Source: Chloroflexota bacterium
Lineage (GTDB): Bacteria > Chloroflexota > Anaerolineae > Promineifilales > Promineifilaceae
Length of the DNA: 38,180 nucleotides
Reading direction: 5' to 3'
Assembly: GCA_024275635.1 (NCBI GenBank)
Contig: JAJRYT010000005.1
Coordinates: forward strand, 1-38,180
Part shown: piece by piece, positions 15,448 to 25,500 of the stretch
Layout of the letters: each line of letters starts with the position of its first letter
Numbering within the stretch: the stretch's first letter is position 1
Translations under genes and position numbers: made by a program
Notes under the pieces: model-generated
Databases searched by the model: none
What the model saw: only the letters and a program-made list of their open reading frames with translations
What the model was told of the DNA's origin: nothing

Positions 15448-16422
15448 ATGTATCTATTCAAAAACATCAAGCTGTCCGACTATAAGCCAGATACCGATGG
15501 GTGGCGGCAAGAAGTCATAAACGGTTTACAAACGCCGCAAAAGACATTACCGGTCAAGCTCTTCTACGACGAGGTTGGATCGCAGCTTTTCGATGAAATA
15601 ACCGAACTGCCGGAGTATTATCCGACCCGTGTTGAACAGTTAATTCTAGACGAGAACATTGCTGAAATTGCCGCTATACTGGGTTCAAACTGTTTGCTTA
15701 TTGAATTGGGCAGCGGCAGCAGCCAGAAAACCCGCACCCTCTTGGACTACCTGCCCCAGTTAGCCGGTTTTGTCCCTATTGACATATCCAAAGAACATTT
15801 GCTGCAATCAGCTGCTGATGTCGCCGCCGATTACCCTCATTTAGAGGTACTGCCGGTATGCGCCGATTATGAAACATCCTTTGAGATTCCAGCGCCCGTT
15901 CAGCCTGTGTCGCGGCGGATTGTTTATTATCCCGGCTCTACAATTGGCAATTTCCATCCAGCAGAAGCCGTGGCCTTTTTAAGGCACATCCGTACCGTTT
16001 GTGGTGACCAGTGTGAACTGCTCATTGGGGTTGACCTAAAGAAAGATCGGGGCATTTTGCATCGCGCTTACAATGACGCCGCCGGGGTAACGGCCGTTTT
16101 CAACCTTAACATCTTAACTCGGCTTAACCGCGAGATGGGAGCCGAATTTGACCTGGAAACCTTCGCCCATCGCGCTTTCTACAACGAAGCTGCTGGCCGG
16201 ATTGAAATGCACCTGGTCAGCCAGTGCGACCAAAACGTCCGGGTCAATGGCCGCGTTGTTCCTTTTGCCGCTGGTGAAACCGTTTGGACTGAATCCTCTT
16301 ATAAGTACTCCTTGCCAGAATTCGCCGCTTTAGCGGCCCAGGCAGGCTTCCAGGTTGCCAGCGTTTGGACAGACGACGACCAGTTATTTAGTTTGCAATA
16401 CCTGACGAGGACACAACAATGA
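15448..16422 (+). CDS. egtD: L-histidine N-alpha-methyltransferase EgtD
   Basis: The protein is 324 residues, matching EgtD length. It shows the N-terminal EVINGLQTPQKTLPVKLFYDEVGSQLFDEITELPEYYPTR block, the SAM site LIELGSGSSQKTRTLLD, FVPIDISKEHL, and YYPGSTIGNFHPAEA, all characteristic of the DUF2260/EgtD family. Enzyme role: three SAM-dependent methylations of histidine to hercynine. The ATG at 15448 has GGAG about eight bases before it; an open extension of 25 codons upstream is not needed. It overlaps egtB by ATGA, so the two are coupled. Confidence 0.94.
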   Translation: MYLFKNIKLSDYKPDTDGWRQEVINGLQTPQKTLPVKLFYDEVGSQLFDEITELPEYYPTRVEQLILDENIAEIAAILGSNCLLIELGSGSSQKTRTLLDYLPQLAGFVPIDISKEHLLQSAADVAADYPHLEVLPVCADYETSFEIPAPVQPVSRRIVYYPGSTIGNFHPAEAVAFLRHIRTVCGDQCELLIGVDLKKDRGILHRAYNDAAGVTAVFNLNILTRLNREMGAEFDLETFAHRAFYNEAAGRIEMHLVSQCDQNVRVNGRVVPFAAGETVWTESSYKYSLPEFAALAAQAGFQVASVWTDDDQLFSLQYLTRTQQ

Positions 16423-17747
16423 AAATAGCCATGCCTGATCAATTGACCAAAGAAGCGCAAGAAATCGTCACACAGTTGCTTGACGCCCGAAAACGGGAGT
16501 TGGAAGTTTTATCTGGTTTATCCCGCGAACAGATGCTTGGTTCCCGAAACCGTACCATTGAACCGCCAATTTGGGAGATGGGCCACGTGGGTTGGTTCCA
16601 GGAGCGCTGGATTTTACGCAATTTTGATAAGACTCCTCCCTTAAACAACGTCGCTGATGGTCTGTACGATTCGTTCAATATTCCCAATGCGGAGCGCTGG
16701 GATTTAGCATTTCCTTCCTGGCAACAGACACACGATTACATCACGGAAGTGCTGCACTGCCTTGTTGGACGATTGACCGGACGCGAACCGTCTGAGGAGG
16801 AGATTTACTTTTACCGATTGGTCATTAACCATGAAGATATGCACAGCGAAACGATGGTTCACATCCGGCAGACAATGGGCTACCCGCAGCCAGGCATAGC
16901 TGTTGCGCGACCCTTGCTGCCTGACATCGAAACCGATTTCGATCCCCATGATGTGGCAATCCCTGGCGGCACATTTATGCTGGGAGCGACGCCTGATTTG
17001 CCCTTTATGCTGGATAACGAAAAATGGGCGCATCCGGTCGAAGTGACGCCCTTCCGCATCGCAGCCATGCCGGTGACCAATGCCGAGTTCCGCGCCTTTG
17101 TTGAAGCGGGCGGCTACCATGCCCGCGAACTCTGGAGCGACGAAGGCTGGGACTGGCGGCAGCAAGCCGGGGCGGGAAAGCCGGTTTACTGGCGGCGCGA
17201 GGCTGACGGCAGTTGGTGTACGCGCTGGTTTGACAGCTACCGGCCGCTTGAAGCGTCGCTGCCGATAATGCACATCAATTGGTACGAAGCCAACGCTTAC
17301 TGCGCCTGGGCTGACCGCCGCCTGCCGACGGAGGCGGAGTGGGAAATTGCCGCCAGCGCGGAACCGACGCCGGACGGCCGTTCCTTCACCACAACCAAGC
17401 GCCGCTACCCCTGGGGCAATGACCTGCCCGATTGGGAAAAAGCCAATCTGGATTCGGCGGCCACTGGTCCGCTTGACGTGCGCGCTTTACCGGCGGGCGA
17501 CAGCGCTTTTGGCTGCCGCCAGATGATAGGTAATGTATGGGAGTGGACGGCCGATACCTTTGACGCTTATCCTGGCTTTGAGATTGATCCCTACGATACC
17601 TACTCAGCCCCCTCCTTCGGTCAGCAAAAAGTCCTTCGCGGCGGCTGTTGGGTGACCCGTTCCCGCGTCATTCGTAACACCTGGCGCAACTTCTACACGC
17701 CTGACCGGAACAACATCTTCGCCGGTTTCCGCACCTGTGCCTTGTAA
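16419..17747 (+). CDS. egtB: Hercynine oxygenase / sulfoxide synthase EgtB
   Basis: The protein is 442 residues with an N-terminal DinB-like domain and a C-terminal FGE-sulfatase/lectin-like domain. Iron ligands are visible as His56 (MGHVGWF) and His138/His142 (NHEDMHSE), matching the three-His facial site of EgtB. The C-terminal domain has GGTFMLGA, PVTNAEFRAFVEAGGY, INWYEANAYCAWADRRLPTEAEWE, GNVWEWTAD and the final RNFYTPDRNNIFAGFR. It joins hercynine to a thiol donor with oxygen. No egtA or egtC is next to it, which is compatible with direct cysteine use, but those genes could be elsewhere. Oxygen dependence implies at least microaerobic life. Confidence 0.94.
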   Translation: MKIAMPDQLTKEAQEIVTQLLDARKRELEVLSGLSREQMLGSRNRTIEPPIWEMGHVGWFQERWILRNFDKTPPLNNVADGLYDSFNIPNAERWDLAFPSWQQTHDYITEVLHCLVGRLTGREPSEEEIYFYRLVINHEDMHSETMVHIRQTMGYPQPGIAVARPLLPDIETDFDPHDVAIPGGTFMLGATPDLPFMLDNEKWAHPVEVTPFRIAAMPVTNAEFRAFVEAGGYHARELWSDEGWDWRQQAGAGKPVYWRREADGSWCTRWFDSYRPLEASLPIMHINWYEANAYCAWADRRLPTEAEWEIAASAEPTPDGRSFTTTKRRYPWGNDLPDWEKANLDSAATGPLDVRALPAGDSAFGCRQMIGNVWEWTADTFDAYPGFEIDPYDTYSAPSFGQQKVLRGGCWVTRSRVIRNTWRNFYTPDRNNIFAGFRTCAL

Positions 17748-17763
17748 ACCTCCGTGTTTTTCG

Positions 17764-17821
17764 GCCACGAATGACACGAATTGCACGAATTAGAACCGTC
17801 TAAATTCGTGTCATTCGTGGC
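17764..17821. terminator. Perfect 19-bp hairpin between convergent genes
   Basis: GCCACGAATGACACGAATT (17764-17782) is exactly complementary to 17803-17821, with a 20-base loop. The left arm and loop have period 9 (ACACGAATT, GCACGAATT). It lies between egtB and the convergent M23 gene and probably ends or stabilises both transcripts; U-runs are weak. Confidence 0.6.
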
Positions 17822-17835
17822 AAAAGTTTCTTAAT

Positions 17836-19077
17836 TTACTGACAGGGCTGCCCCCATCCGGCCAGCACCCAGCAGGCCATCTCTTGTTCTTTCCAGGCGA
17901 GTGCATCCACCCACTGCCCGGCGACGAGAAAATCCCAGTGCAAATGGTTGCCGGTGGAGAAACCTGTGCTGCCCACAGCGCCTATTTGCTGGCCGGGTTG
18001 AACGTGGCCCCCGACGGCGACAGCGAGCGAGGAAAGGTGGTAAACGCCGGTGTAGACGCCGAACCCATGATCAATGACGACAGCATTGCCGCGCACGGTC
18101 AGCGGTTCGGCCAGGGCAATGGTTCCGGCGGCGGGGGCGTAAACGGCCGTTCCCCCATACGCGCTAAAATCAGTCCCTTCATGAGAGGAATTATACGGCC
18201 CGCCATTGTAGGAGCGGCGTGCGCCGTAGCGGGAGCTGATTTCCAGGTAATCGGTGATTGGTAATTGAAATGGTGTCGCCCACTGCGGCGGCGGCGATTT
18301 GATTGACCACAAGGCAAACAATCGTTCGCGTTCGGCGGCGATCTGTTCCTGGGTGATGGCGGCGGCTTGCCCGGTGAGGGTGATCTGGTTGTAGCTCCAC
18401 TGGCCGTCCACAAACTGCCAGGGCTGTGCCCAGAGGGGCTGATTGGCTGGTTGGATGGTTAGTGTGGGTTGGCGATTGGCGTAGAAGTTGTCTATACCGA
18501 TGAGGCTGACGTGGAAACGGCCGTTCCCGAAACTAGCAAAGGCCATCCCATCCAGTTGGGCGGTGATGGTCATCGGCTGCGTCGTCTGGCCGCGAAAAGC
18601 CAGCGCCCAGCCGGGCTGTGGTGTGATGTGGGACAGTTCCAGGTTGGTAAAGCCAACGGGCAGTTCACGCGGCGGTTCGGTTCCGCCAGGGATGAAGAGG
18701 GGGCGGTAGAGCGTGGGGCGGTAAGGGTGGGGCAGGCCGTTTATGCGGGCCAACTGCCAGGGAGAAATGTTGTGGGAAACGGCCGTTGCCAGCAGCCCGC
18801 CCTCACTCAATCTCAGAAGTTGGCCCGTCAATTCCCGCCCTTTGTCTGGCAAAGGCAGTGTTGTGCCGATGACCGGCTGCCGTTGGCGGTTAGGGTGCGG
18901 GTAAGCGGCCCGAATCGTTTCCTGGCTGATGCCGTACCGCCAGGACAACGCGATCCAGGTATCGCCGGGTTGGACGAGATGCTGTTGGGTGGCTTGCGAT
19001 TGGGCGTGGGAACGACCGTTCGTTGAAAATACAAATAACCCGACAGCCAACAATCCAAACAACAGCCTCGACTTCAT
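17836..19077 (-). CDS. Secreted LysM-M23 peptidase (LytM/NlpD-like)
   Basis: The protein is 413 residues. A signal peptide (about 1-25, ending SHA-QS) is followed by a LysM motif (HLVQPGDTWIALSWRYGIS, about residues 33-80), a second weaker LysM-like part (LRLSEGGLLATAVSHNISPWQLARINGL), a ~150-residue middle region, and the M23 domain at about 285-395. Zinc ligands are in SSHEGTDF and HLHWDF, with ADHGFGVYT-type context as VIDHGFGVYTGVYHLSSL. It cleaves peptidoglycan cross-links or, if paired, activates amidases. All metal residues are present, so an active endopeptidase is expected outside the membrane. Confidence 0.9.
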   Translation of the reverse strand: MKSRLLFGLLAVGLFVFSTNGRSHAQSQATQQHLVQPGDTWIALSWRYGISQETIRAAYPHPNRQRQPVIGTTLPLPDKGRELTGQLLRLSEGGLLATAVSHNISPWQLARINGLPHPYRPTLYRPLFIPGGTEPPRELPVGFTNLELSHITPQPGWALAFRGQTTQPMTITAQLDGMAFASFGNGRFHVSLIGIDNFYANRQPTLTIQPANQPLWAQPWQFVDGQWSYNQITLTGQAAAITQEQIAAERERLFALWSIKSPPPQWATPFQLPITDYLEISSRYGARRSYNGGPYNSSHEGTDFSAYGGTAVYAPAAGTIALAEPLTVRGNAVVIDHGFGVYTGVYHLSSLAVAVGGHVQPGQQIGAVGSTGFSTGNHLHWDFLVAGQWVDALAWKEQEMACWVLAGWGQPCQ

Positions 19078-19170
19078 GTCTGGTATTGTAAAACGATTTG
19101 CTAAATTGTTCTACCTACAAATCTATTTCGTCCAGCTAAATGAGGCCCTTTGTTGTTTGCGGGATTTCTG

Positions 19171-20385
19171 TTATTCCGGGCAGTAAACGGCCGTTTCTGC
19201 CTGCGCTATCCCCGTTTTCATCTTTTTCCATAAATCAATGGCTACCGGGATGAAAGAAATGACCCATAGCATATAAGCGCCGCCATGCAGCGGCCCGCGA
19301 ATGGGCTTAATGAGAATGCTGGCCCATAAGAAAACCGCCCCCAAATTCACAAGCGCGAAACTAAGCCAGGTACCACCTAATTCAGCCTTTTCTTCATCAA
19401 AGAAAAAGCGGTGGAAGAAATAAGGCACGACCGCATAGCCCAATTGCAGCAGCCAGCCATAAATGAGCGCTTGCGGCGTTGTCGCTTCCAGCGATTTGGT
19501 CGGCAGGACGCTTTCGATGCCGAAGATGATAAAGGGAGCCATTGACAAGGGGGCGAACAGCCAGAAATAAGAGGCCAGCAGATGTGACATCCCGGCTGTC
19601 CAGGCTGGTTTGTCGCCGCGCAGCGGGTTGATGGCGATGACCAGCAGCCAGATATTGGCGGATGTGTGTAAAACCGCGCCGATTGCAGCCAGGGTCGTAT
19701 TGGCAAACCAGGGGCTGAAGATAAGGGCCAGAGCGCCTACCGTCATCATCCAGAAAATGGGGGCGATGGCTTTGGGGTTGGATAACGGCCGTTTAGCCCA
19801 TTTCGGATACAAATCAACGAAAAACCCGACAAAAACCAGCGACATGAAGCCCCAGTTATTGGCATGAATATGCACTTCCCCCGCATCCCCTACAATGCCC
19901 AGCGGCCCCGTCCAGTTCGTGAACAATCCCGTACCTACAAGGATGCCTATCAAAAAATAGAACAGACCCGCCATATAAAACTTACGGCCGTCCGTCACCG
20001 CCAGCGCTTTTCCCGATTGGGCGCGAATGCCCGCCAATTGCACGAGCAGTAGCGTCGTGGCAATGAAGACCAACGTGCCGCCGGCAATGATCGGGACACT
20101 GCTTACTAAGGGAATCCCGACCAGCAGCAATACAATACCAGCGTTCAGCGACGCCCAAATATCCCAACGCATTTTGGGGCGCGGTATACCGTGATGTTTG
20201 GCGGATAGGATCGGCATTACCCCAAAAACAATTTGTGTGATAACTCCTAGTGTTATGAAATGGACGCGCAGCCACACCATGCCATTAAACCAGGGCAAGA
20301 TTTGCCAGCTTGCAAACGAGGCTTCCAATGCAGCAATGATGGCGACAAGAAAATAGAAAAATGTCATTATCAAATAGGGGATCAT
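19171..20385 (-). CDS. Polytopic membrane protein, haem-copper oxidase subunit I / NnrS-like
   Basis: The protein is 404 residues with about twelve hydrophobic helices. The segments WLRVHFITLGVITQIVFGVMP and GEVHIHANNWGFMSLVFVGFF contain conserved histidines of the kind seen in cbb3-type oxidase subunit I relatives and NnrS-like proteins. It lacks the clear CuB histidine pair of a working oxidase and no subunit II gene is present, so it is probably a haem- or copper-binding relative. AAGGAACTGATAAC precedes the ATG. It is flanked upstream by 285 bases holding MITE copy B. The function is uncertain. Confidence 0.6.
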   Translation of the reverse strand: MIPYLIMTFFYFLVAIIAALEASFASWQILPWFNGMVWLRVHFITLGVITQIVFGVMPILSAKHHGIPRPKMRWDIWASLNAGIVLLLVGIPLVSSVPIIAGGTLVFIATTLLLVQLAGIRAQSGKALAVTDGRKFYMAGLFYFLIGILVGTGLFTNWTGPLGIVGDAGEVHIHANNWGFMSLVFVGFFVDLYPKWAKRPLSNPKAIAPIFWMMTVGALALIFSPWFANTTLAAIGAVLHTSANIWLLVIAINPLRGDKPAWTAGMSHLLASYFWLFAPLSMAPFIIFGIESVLPTKSLEATTPQALIYGWLLQLGYAVVPYFFHRFFFDEEKAELGGTWLSFALVNLGAVFLWASILIKPIRGPLHGGAYMLWVISFIPVAIDLWKKMKTGIAQAETAVYCPE

Positions 20386-20566
20386 GTTATCAGTTCCTTA
20401 ATCCAGATTTTTGGTGATGTACGAATGCCGGAAAGCAAATAATACTGTTTCAGGAACGGCTGCGCCACGACTTTTGTCGGTTTTGGGAAAAATATGGGGC
20501 GGGATCGAGAATCAGGAACAAGCAGGGAGATGAGGACGGCTCCCCCTCTATCTCTTGCTTTTATTA

Positions 20567-20692
20567 CTCTGGGTGTATCTTCTCAAAATTTCGGGGCAAA
20601 GATTACAAAAGTTTCAAAACGGGCGTTATGCAGACAATATGTTGTTAAAACTTTTGTAATCTCCCCAGTTTATTGAGAAGATACCTCTGGGC
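20567..20692. mobile_element. MITE-like element, copy B, with 8-bp target duplication
   Basis: The element is 20575-20684 (110 bp) with ends GTATCTTCTCAA and TTGAGAAGATAC. Flanks are CTCTGGGT and CTCTGGGC (7 of 8 identical), a target duplication. Inner arms AGATTACAAAAGTTT (20600-20614) and its exact complement (20648-20662) differ completely from the arms of copy A although the termini match. Its right end runs into the DinB gene and provides that gene's last four codons and stop. Confidence 0.82.
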
Positions 20693-21200
20693 GATAAACG
20701 GCCGTCTCCATGTTCCCTACAAAATCCGGCAAGTCAGTGTGACCAAGCATCTGTCGCACAGCATGGGCCTCGCCCGTGTGGAACCAGTAATGGTAAATAT
20801 TACGCAGCAGCATTGTGCCAATGTTTTCGCCAATTGGCTCACCTTTCCATTCGAAATGAGTTTGCATCAGGTCAGGCGCTAACGTATCCAGAAAACCGTC
20901 AGCGGCGGCGGTGATTTCGCGCCACGCCTGCCACATGTCGGCCAGCGGCGGCGTGGTTGCCGGTCGGCCATAACCGACCAGTTTGTATAAATCGGGGAAA
21001 ATGCGCCGATTTTGGCCCAACATGACCCAATACCTGTTTTCTTGGTCGGCCAGGTGACCCACCATCCAGCTAATGCAGTTCATCGGTTGGATGCGGCGGC
21101 GGGCATCTTCATCGGAAAGGCCATCCAGGCAGCGCAATAATTCAGAGCGAGCAAAATGTAGTTGAACGACCAGGGGATGGGTCATCAGACGATGGGTCAT
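20670..21200 (-). CDS. DinB-like protein
   Basis: The protein is 176 residues with a four-helix DinB/DUF664-type fold. ISWMVGHLADQENRYWVML holds the first metal-binding His, and NIYHYWFHTGEAHAVRQMLGH the second and third. These proteins bind a divalent metal; roles range from thiol transferase to unknown. It overlaps the AI-2E exporter gene by ATGA. The last four codons (VSSQ) and the stop come from MITE copy B. Removing the element and one target copy gives a protein ending YRPE followed directly by TAA, so the insertion added only four residues. Confidence 0.85.
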   Translation of the reverse strand: MTHRLMTHPLVVQLHFARSELLRCLDGLSDEDARRRIQPMNCISWMVGHLADQENRYWVMLGQNRRIFPDLYKLVGYGRPATTPPLADMWQAWREITAAADGFLDTLAPDLMQTHFEWKGEPIGENIGTMLLRNIYHYWFHTGEAHAVRQMLGHTDLPDFVGNMETAVYRPEVSSQ

Positions 21201-22411
21201 GATTTTTTCCTCTTTATCAGATTTTGGGCAGCGTTGGCCAGTTTGCGGCTGCGTTCGCGTAAGGATGGGGAAGACGGCCGTTCCGATTCCGACTCCGGGA
21301 AAGGGTGCAAATCAAACATCTTGCGCCAGGCATACATCCCGATGAGCTTGATTGTCGCCACCAGCGGCGCCGCCAGCACCGCGCCTAAAATTCCGGCCAA
21401 TGAACCGCCCATGTAAACGCCAATAATGACCACCAGCGCGTGCAAATCCAACGCCTCGCCCACAATGCGGGGCACAAGCAGATTGTTTTCCAACTGCTGC
21501 ACAATCGCCATAAATGCCAACACCGCCAGAGCATACTCCCAGCCAGATAATCCCAAATAATTGGTTGGTTGGAAAAAGGCAACCGTAATGGCGACGCCGG
21601 CGCTGACAAGCGGGCCAAGCGTGGGAATAAATTCCAGCAAGCCAGCCAGCAGGCCCAGCGCCAGCGCATTTTGTACGCCCAGAACGGCCAGCCCCAGCCA
21701 GACTACCAGGAAAATGACCAGCCCCAAAATCACCTGACCACGTAGATACGCGCTCCAAATACGGCCGAATTCCCGCGTCAGCCGTTCGGCATCCTGACGG
21801 TAGCCGGGCTGTTGGGCAAAATTAGCCACGTAGCCGCCCAGTCGCGGAATTTCGTTGGCGATGTAAATTGAGATCATGAAAACGAAGAACAGAATGCCTA
21901 CCCAGCGGATGGTTGTGCCGGCTAACTGCCTGATAATCTGGCCGCCTTGTCCCAAAATCGGTTCCACCAATCCCAATAATTGGTCGCCAATCGCATTCCA
22001 GGGAATGATACTGGGATCAATCGTGAAAGCGCCGATGATAATGGGGTCGGTGCGGGAGGTGATGGTCTGGACAAAGCCGGTGATGTCGGCGATGAGTTCG
22101 GGAACCAGGTCAATGAATGTGCTGACTTGCTGGAAGGCGGCCACGCCCAAGGCGGCCAGCGCCCAAATTACGCCGATGGCTAACAACAGGTAAACGGCAA
22201 TCAAAACGGTTCCCCGGTTGAGTTTGGTGCGCTTGTTCAGGAAGATGATGATGGGGTTGAGGATGTAAGCCAGGATGGAAGCGGCGACTAATTGACCAAT
22301 GAGGGTGTGAAACCGTTGGGCCAGCAGCGCGACCAGCAGCAGCGCCGCCAGGGCGACAATGACTTTTGTTGCCCGGTTCCAGGGTGGCGATTGGTGGGTT
22401 TCTATGGACAT
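21197..22411 (-). CDS. AI-2E family transporter (PF01594)
   Basis: The protein is 404 residues with about eight membrane segments. It shows LIGQLVAASILAYILNPIIIFL at the start, the long amphipathic loop (about 75-200), then FLVVWLGLAVLGVQNALALGLLAGLLEFIPTLGPLVSAG and QLENNLLVPRIVGEALDLHALVVIIGVYMGGSLAGILG, the family's most conserved block. Members export autoinducer-2 or act as sodium/proton antiporters; the substrate here is unknown. GGAGA precedes the ATG. It lies downstream of a glycosyltransferase operon and shares ATGA with the DinB gene. Confidence 0.9.
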   Translation of the reverse strand: MSIETHQSPPWNRATKVIVALAALLLVALLAQRFHTLIGQLVAASILAYILNPIIIFLNKRTKLNRGTVLIAVYLLLAIGVIWALAALGVAAFQQVSTFIDLVPELIADITGFVQTITSRTDPIIIGAFTIDPSIIPWNAIGDQLLGLVEPILGQGGQIIRQLAGTTIRWVGILFFVFMISIYIANEIPRLGGYVANFAQQPGYRQDAERLTREFGRIWSAYLRGQVILGLVIFLVVWLGLAVLGVQNALALGLLAGLLEFIPTLGPLVSAGVAITVAFFQPTNYLGLSGWEYALAVLAFMAIVQQLENNLLVPRIVGEALDLHALVVIIGVYMGGSLAGILGAVLAAPLVATIKLIGMYAWRKMFDLHPFPESESERPSSPSLRERSRKLANAAQNLIKRKKS

Positions 22412-22433
22412 GACAGTCTCCGGGATGAGGAAG

Positions 22434-22475
22434 GATGAATGATGATTGATGAATGATGATTGATGAATGAGGAAT
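22434..22475. repeat. Heptamer tract (GATGAAT/GATGATT)n
   Basis: Six 7-base units alternate GATGAAT and GATGATT in register just upstream of the AI-2E exporter gene, in the gap after the methyltransferase-GT39 gene. A second short repeat (GCACACGC, about 22493-22510) follows. Confidence 0.85.
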
Positions 22476-22510
22476 TGGGTTTACTTATCATTTGCACACG
22501 CGCACACGCG

Positions 22511-25500
22511 CTACTCGCCTACTTCGTAAATGTAGAATAGGGGGTTGGCGTGGAAGCCGGGGATGGTTTGTAAACGGCCGTTCGCAACCATCGCCTTCGT
22601 TCTTTCAATCTCGTTTGCCCGTTCCGGCAGGAAAATGAAGGTGCGATTGGGTGTTTGGGCCGGTAACAGCGCCTCGCCCGGTTCATTCACATCATATAAA
22701 TTACGGTCGGATTGGAAATCCTCGACGAGGAAAGGGATGGTGGGAAAGCCGACATACATGCTGGGCGGGCCAAAGAAGTAAGCCGTCCACTCGTTCCCGT
22801 TGAGCGAGTTGAGATAATTGGCGACTCCGTCGGCAATTTCCGTGTTGCGGTCGGCGAAGGTGTGCTGCTGACGGTAAGTTCCAAAGTAAAAGTTGATGTC
22901 CAGCAGCGCCAACATCATGGCAATCGCCAACAAAACCGGCAGCAGCGCGGGCGCTGCGCTCGTTGTGATGGGCTTCTCCTCCGCTTCTCCGCTTTCCGCT
23001 TTCCGCTTCCTGCCTTCCACCATCAGCCGCCCCATTTCCACCAACCCAATTGCCGCCAACAGCGCCAGGGCCGGCGTGGTCACCACCAGCCGGTGGCTGC
23101 TGGGGGATTCCAGCAGCAGCGCGCCGCCGAAGATGACGGGGATGATGACCCAGACCAGGAGGATATTGTAGCGGAACTGGCGCCGGCGGGCGACGGCGAT
23201 GGCCAGCCCAATCACGAACAAAACGGCCATACCGAAGCCGAGTAACGGCCGTTCTGGACGATATGCTCCACTCTTGTCCAGGCTGTAATTAAACGACAGC
23301 GCCGCCCGCGCAAACTGGTCGCGCAAAATCTCGCCCTGGCTGAGGCCGGTACGCGCCGCTTCCTGCCCGATCCAGCCCGTCTGTCCCTCCAAGATGCCCA
23401 GCGCATTGACCCGATCCATGAAAGCCGCCGGGTTGTTGTTGTAATAAATGATTTGCGGCAGGGCGATGATGAAAGCCAGCGCCGCCGCGGCCAGGATGTG
23501 CCGCCACTGCCGCCAAAGCGTTTCCCGATCAAATAACAAAACGAGGATGGCCAGCGCTACCAGCATTAAGGGCAGCAGGTGCGAGCCGGTAAAGACGTAA
23601 GCGTTAAGACCCACGGCCGTTCCCGCCAACAGCCAGAGGAAACGGCCGCTTTCCCGCCAGGCCAGCGCCAACAGCCCCAGCGCCAGCAAAACCAACAGCG
23701 GGTCCCAGATATTCGTCATCCCCAGGCGGCTGTAATGCAAATGAAGATGAGAGCCGGTCAGCAAAACGGCCGCAATCAGCCCCACATCGCGCCCCCACAA
23801 CCGCTTGCCGAGCAAAAAAGTAGCGGCCACCGTGAACGCGCCAGCCAGCGGCGACAACAGCCGGATAGACAGCGTAGACGGCCCCAACAACCGCAGCGGC
23901 CCGGCCAGTAAAAAATAAAGCAGCGTCGGATTGGTCAGCCAGCCGGTGGCGAATGGGTTCTGCGCCGTTCCGTTGGCAACTTGCTGCGCATCCAGCCCAA
24001 TACTGGCCTCAACCCCGTTGAGAATGAAGGGATGGCTGGTTAAATTCACTGCGCGCGCTATGAGCGCGGTGAGGAAAAGGGCAGCGGCGGCGATGAGCGT
24101 GAAACGGGAAGCGGGTAGGGGGAAGCGGAGAGCGGAAAGCGAGGGGCGGAAGGCGGATAGCGCGTAGAAGGCGATGCCACCGGCGGCCAGCCAAAGCATA
24201 ATCGCCAGTCCCGGCTGTGGGGCGCTGGAGGGATTGTTGACGATGCGCGGCGCCAGGAAGGCCAAAAAGAGGGCTAGAAAATAATACCAGCGGTGGCGGG
24301 GGATTTTACCGGGCCGGGTAAAGGTTATTTGAGGCAGGCCGGGCCAGTTCACACCCCGCTGCCGCCAGGCCAGGATGAAGAGCGGGATGAGACTGTAGCC
24401 GTACCAGCGCAGCCCCGCTATCGGTTCCGGCGGATTGGCGTTCAAAATCGCCTGCCCGGTGATGGCGCTCAACAGGCTGGCCGCAACCAGGATGGCGGGA
24501 ATGATGCGAGGATTGATGATTGATGATTGATGATTGACTGGTGTGGCCGCAGGCGTTGGCTCAGGCGTTTCTGCCTCTGAAAGTTCAGGAACGGCAGACG
24601 GCTCCGGCGCAGGCACGCTTTCCAATTCCCGATCATCAATCATCAATCTTTGATCATTAATCATCAATTCTTCCACAGAAAACGGCCGTGCCGCTGGCAA
24701 GCTGGCCTCTATCGGCCCAGCGGCTTCTTTGCGGGCGACGAAGAAGATGTAGGTTCCTTCGGTGGGGAATTCTTCCTCGTAAAACGGCCGTACCCACCGT
24801 TCCGTACGCCGCAAATTATCTTCCCAAGGGGACAGAATCCAGTGGCCGGTTAAAAAGTGGAGGATGGCCGACGGCAGCCCTTGCACATGTCCCCATTCCA
24901 GGGCGTGCAGCGCTTCCCGCGAGAAATAATATTGCCAGCGTTCAACCGCGAAACCCGCCAGGGCCAGTCGTTCGGCCCACACGTCCGGCGGGTCAGTGTG
25001 AACGTGCCGGGCAACGAAGTTGAAGAAGCGGCGGTAGCGGTCGGCTAACCCGTTTGCGCCCAGCTTCTCTAAGAATTCGGCCCCGCCTAGCTGTTCGGTG
25101 AACAAGTGGCTGGGCATGGTGATGATGAGTTTGCCGCCCGGTTGTAAGACGCGCCCGGCATCGTTGAGGACGGCCTGGATGTCGGGGATGTGTTCCAGCA
25201 CCGAGTTGCTGATGACAGTTCCAAAATGGTTATCAGGGAAGGGCAGATGGTCGCCCATGCTTTGCGCCAGATGGCGGTACATACCAGACTTTTGGCTCTT
25301 TTGCAGCGGTCCCCACCAGGGGTCGGCTCCGGCGGTTAGCGGCTGGTTGAAGGTCATTTGGGTGAAATGGCCGTCGCCGCAGCCCAGGTCAAGGATCGGT
25401 TTGGGCATCTCGGTGTGTTGGTAAAAGCGGGCTTCGACGGCGCGCAGCAAGGCGCGGAAGGCGGGGACGGTTTTTAAGTGCCGCCAGAGCAGATCGTCGT

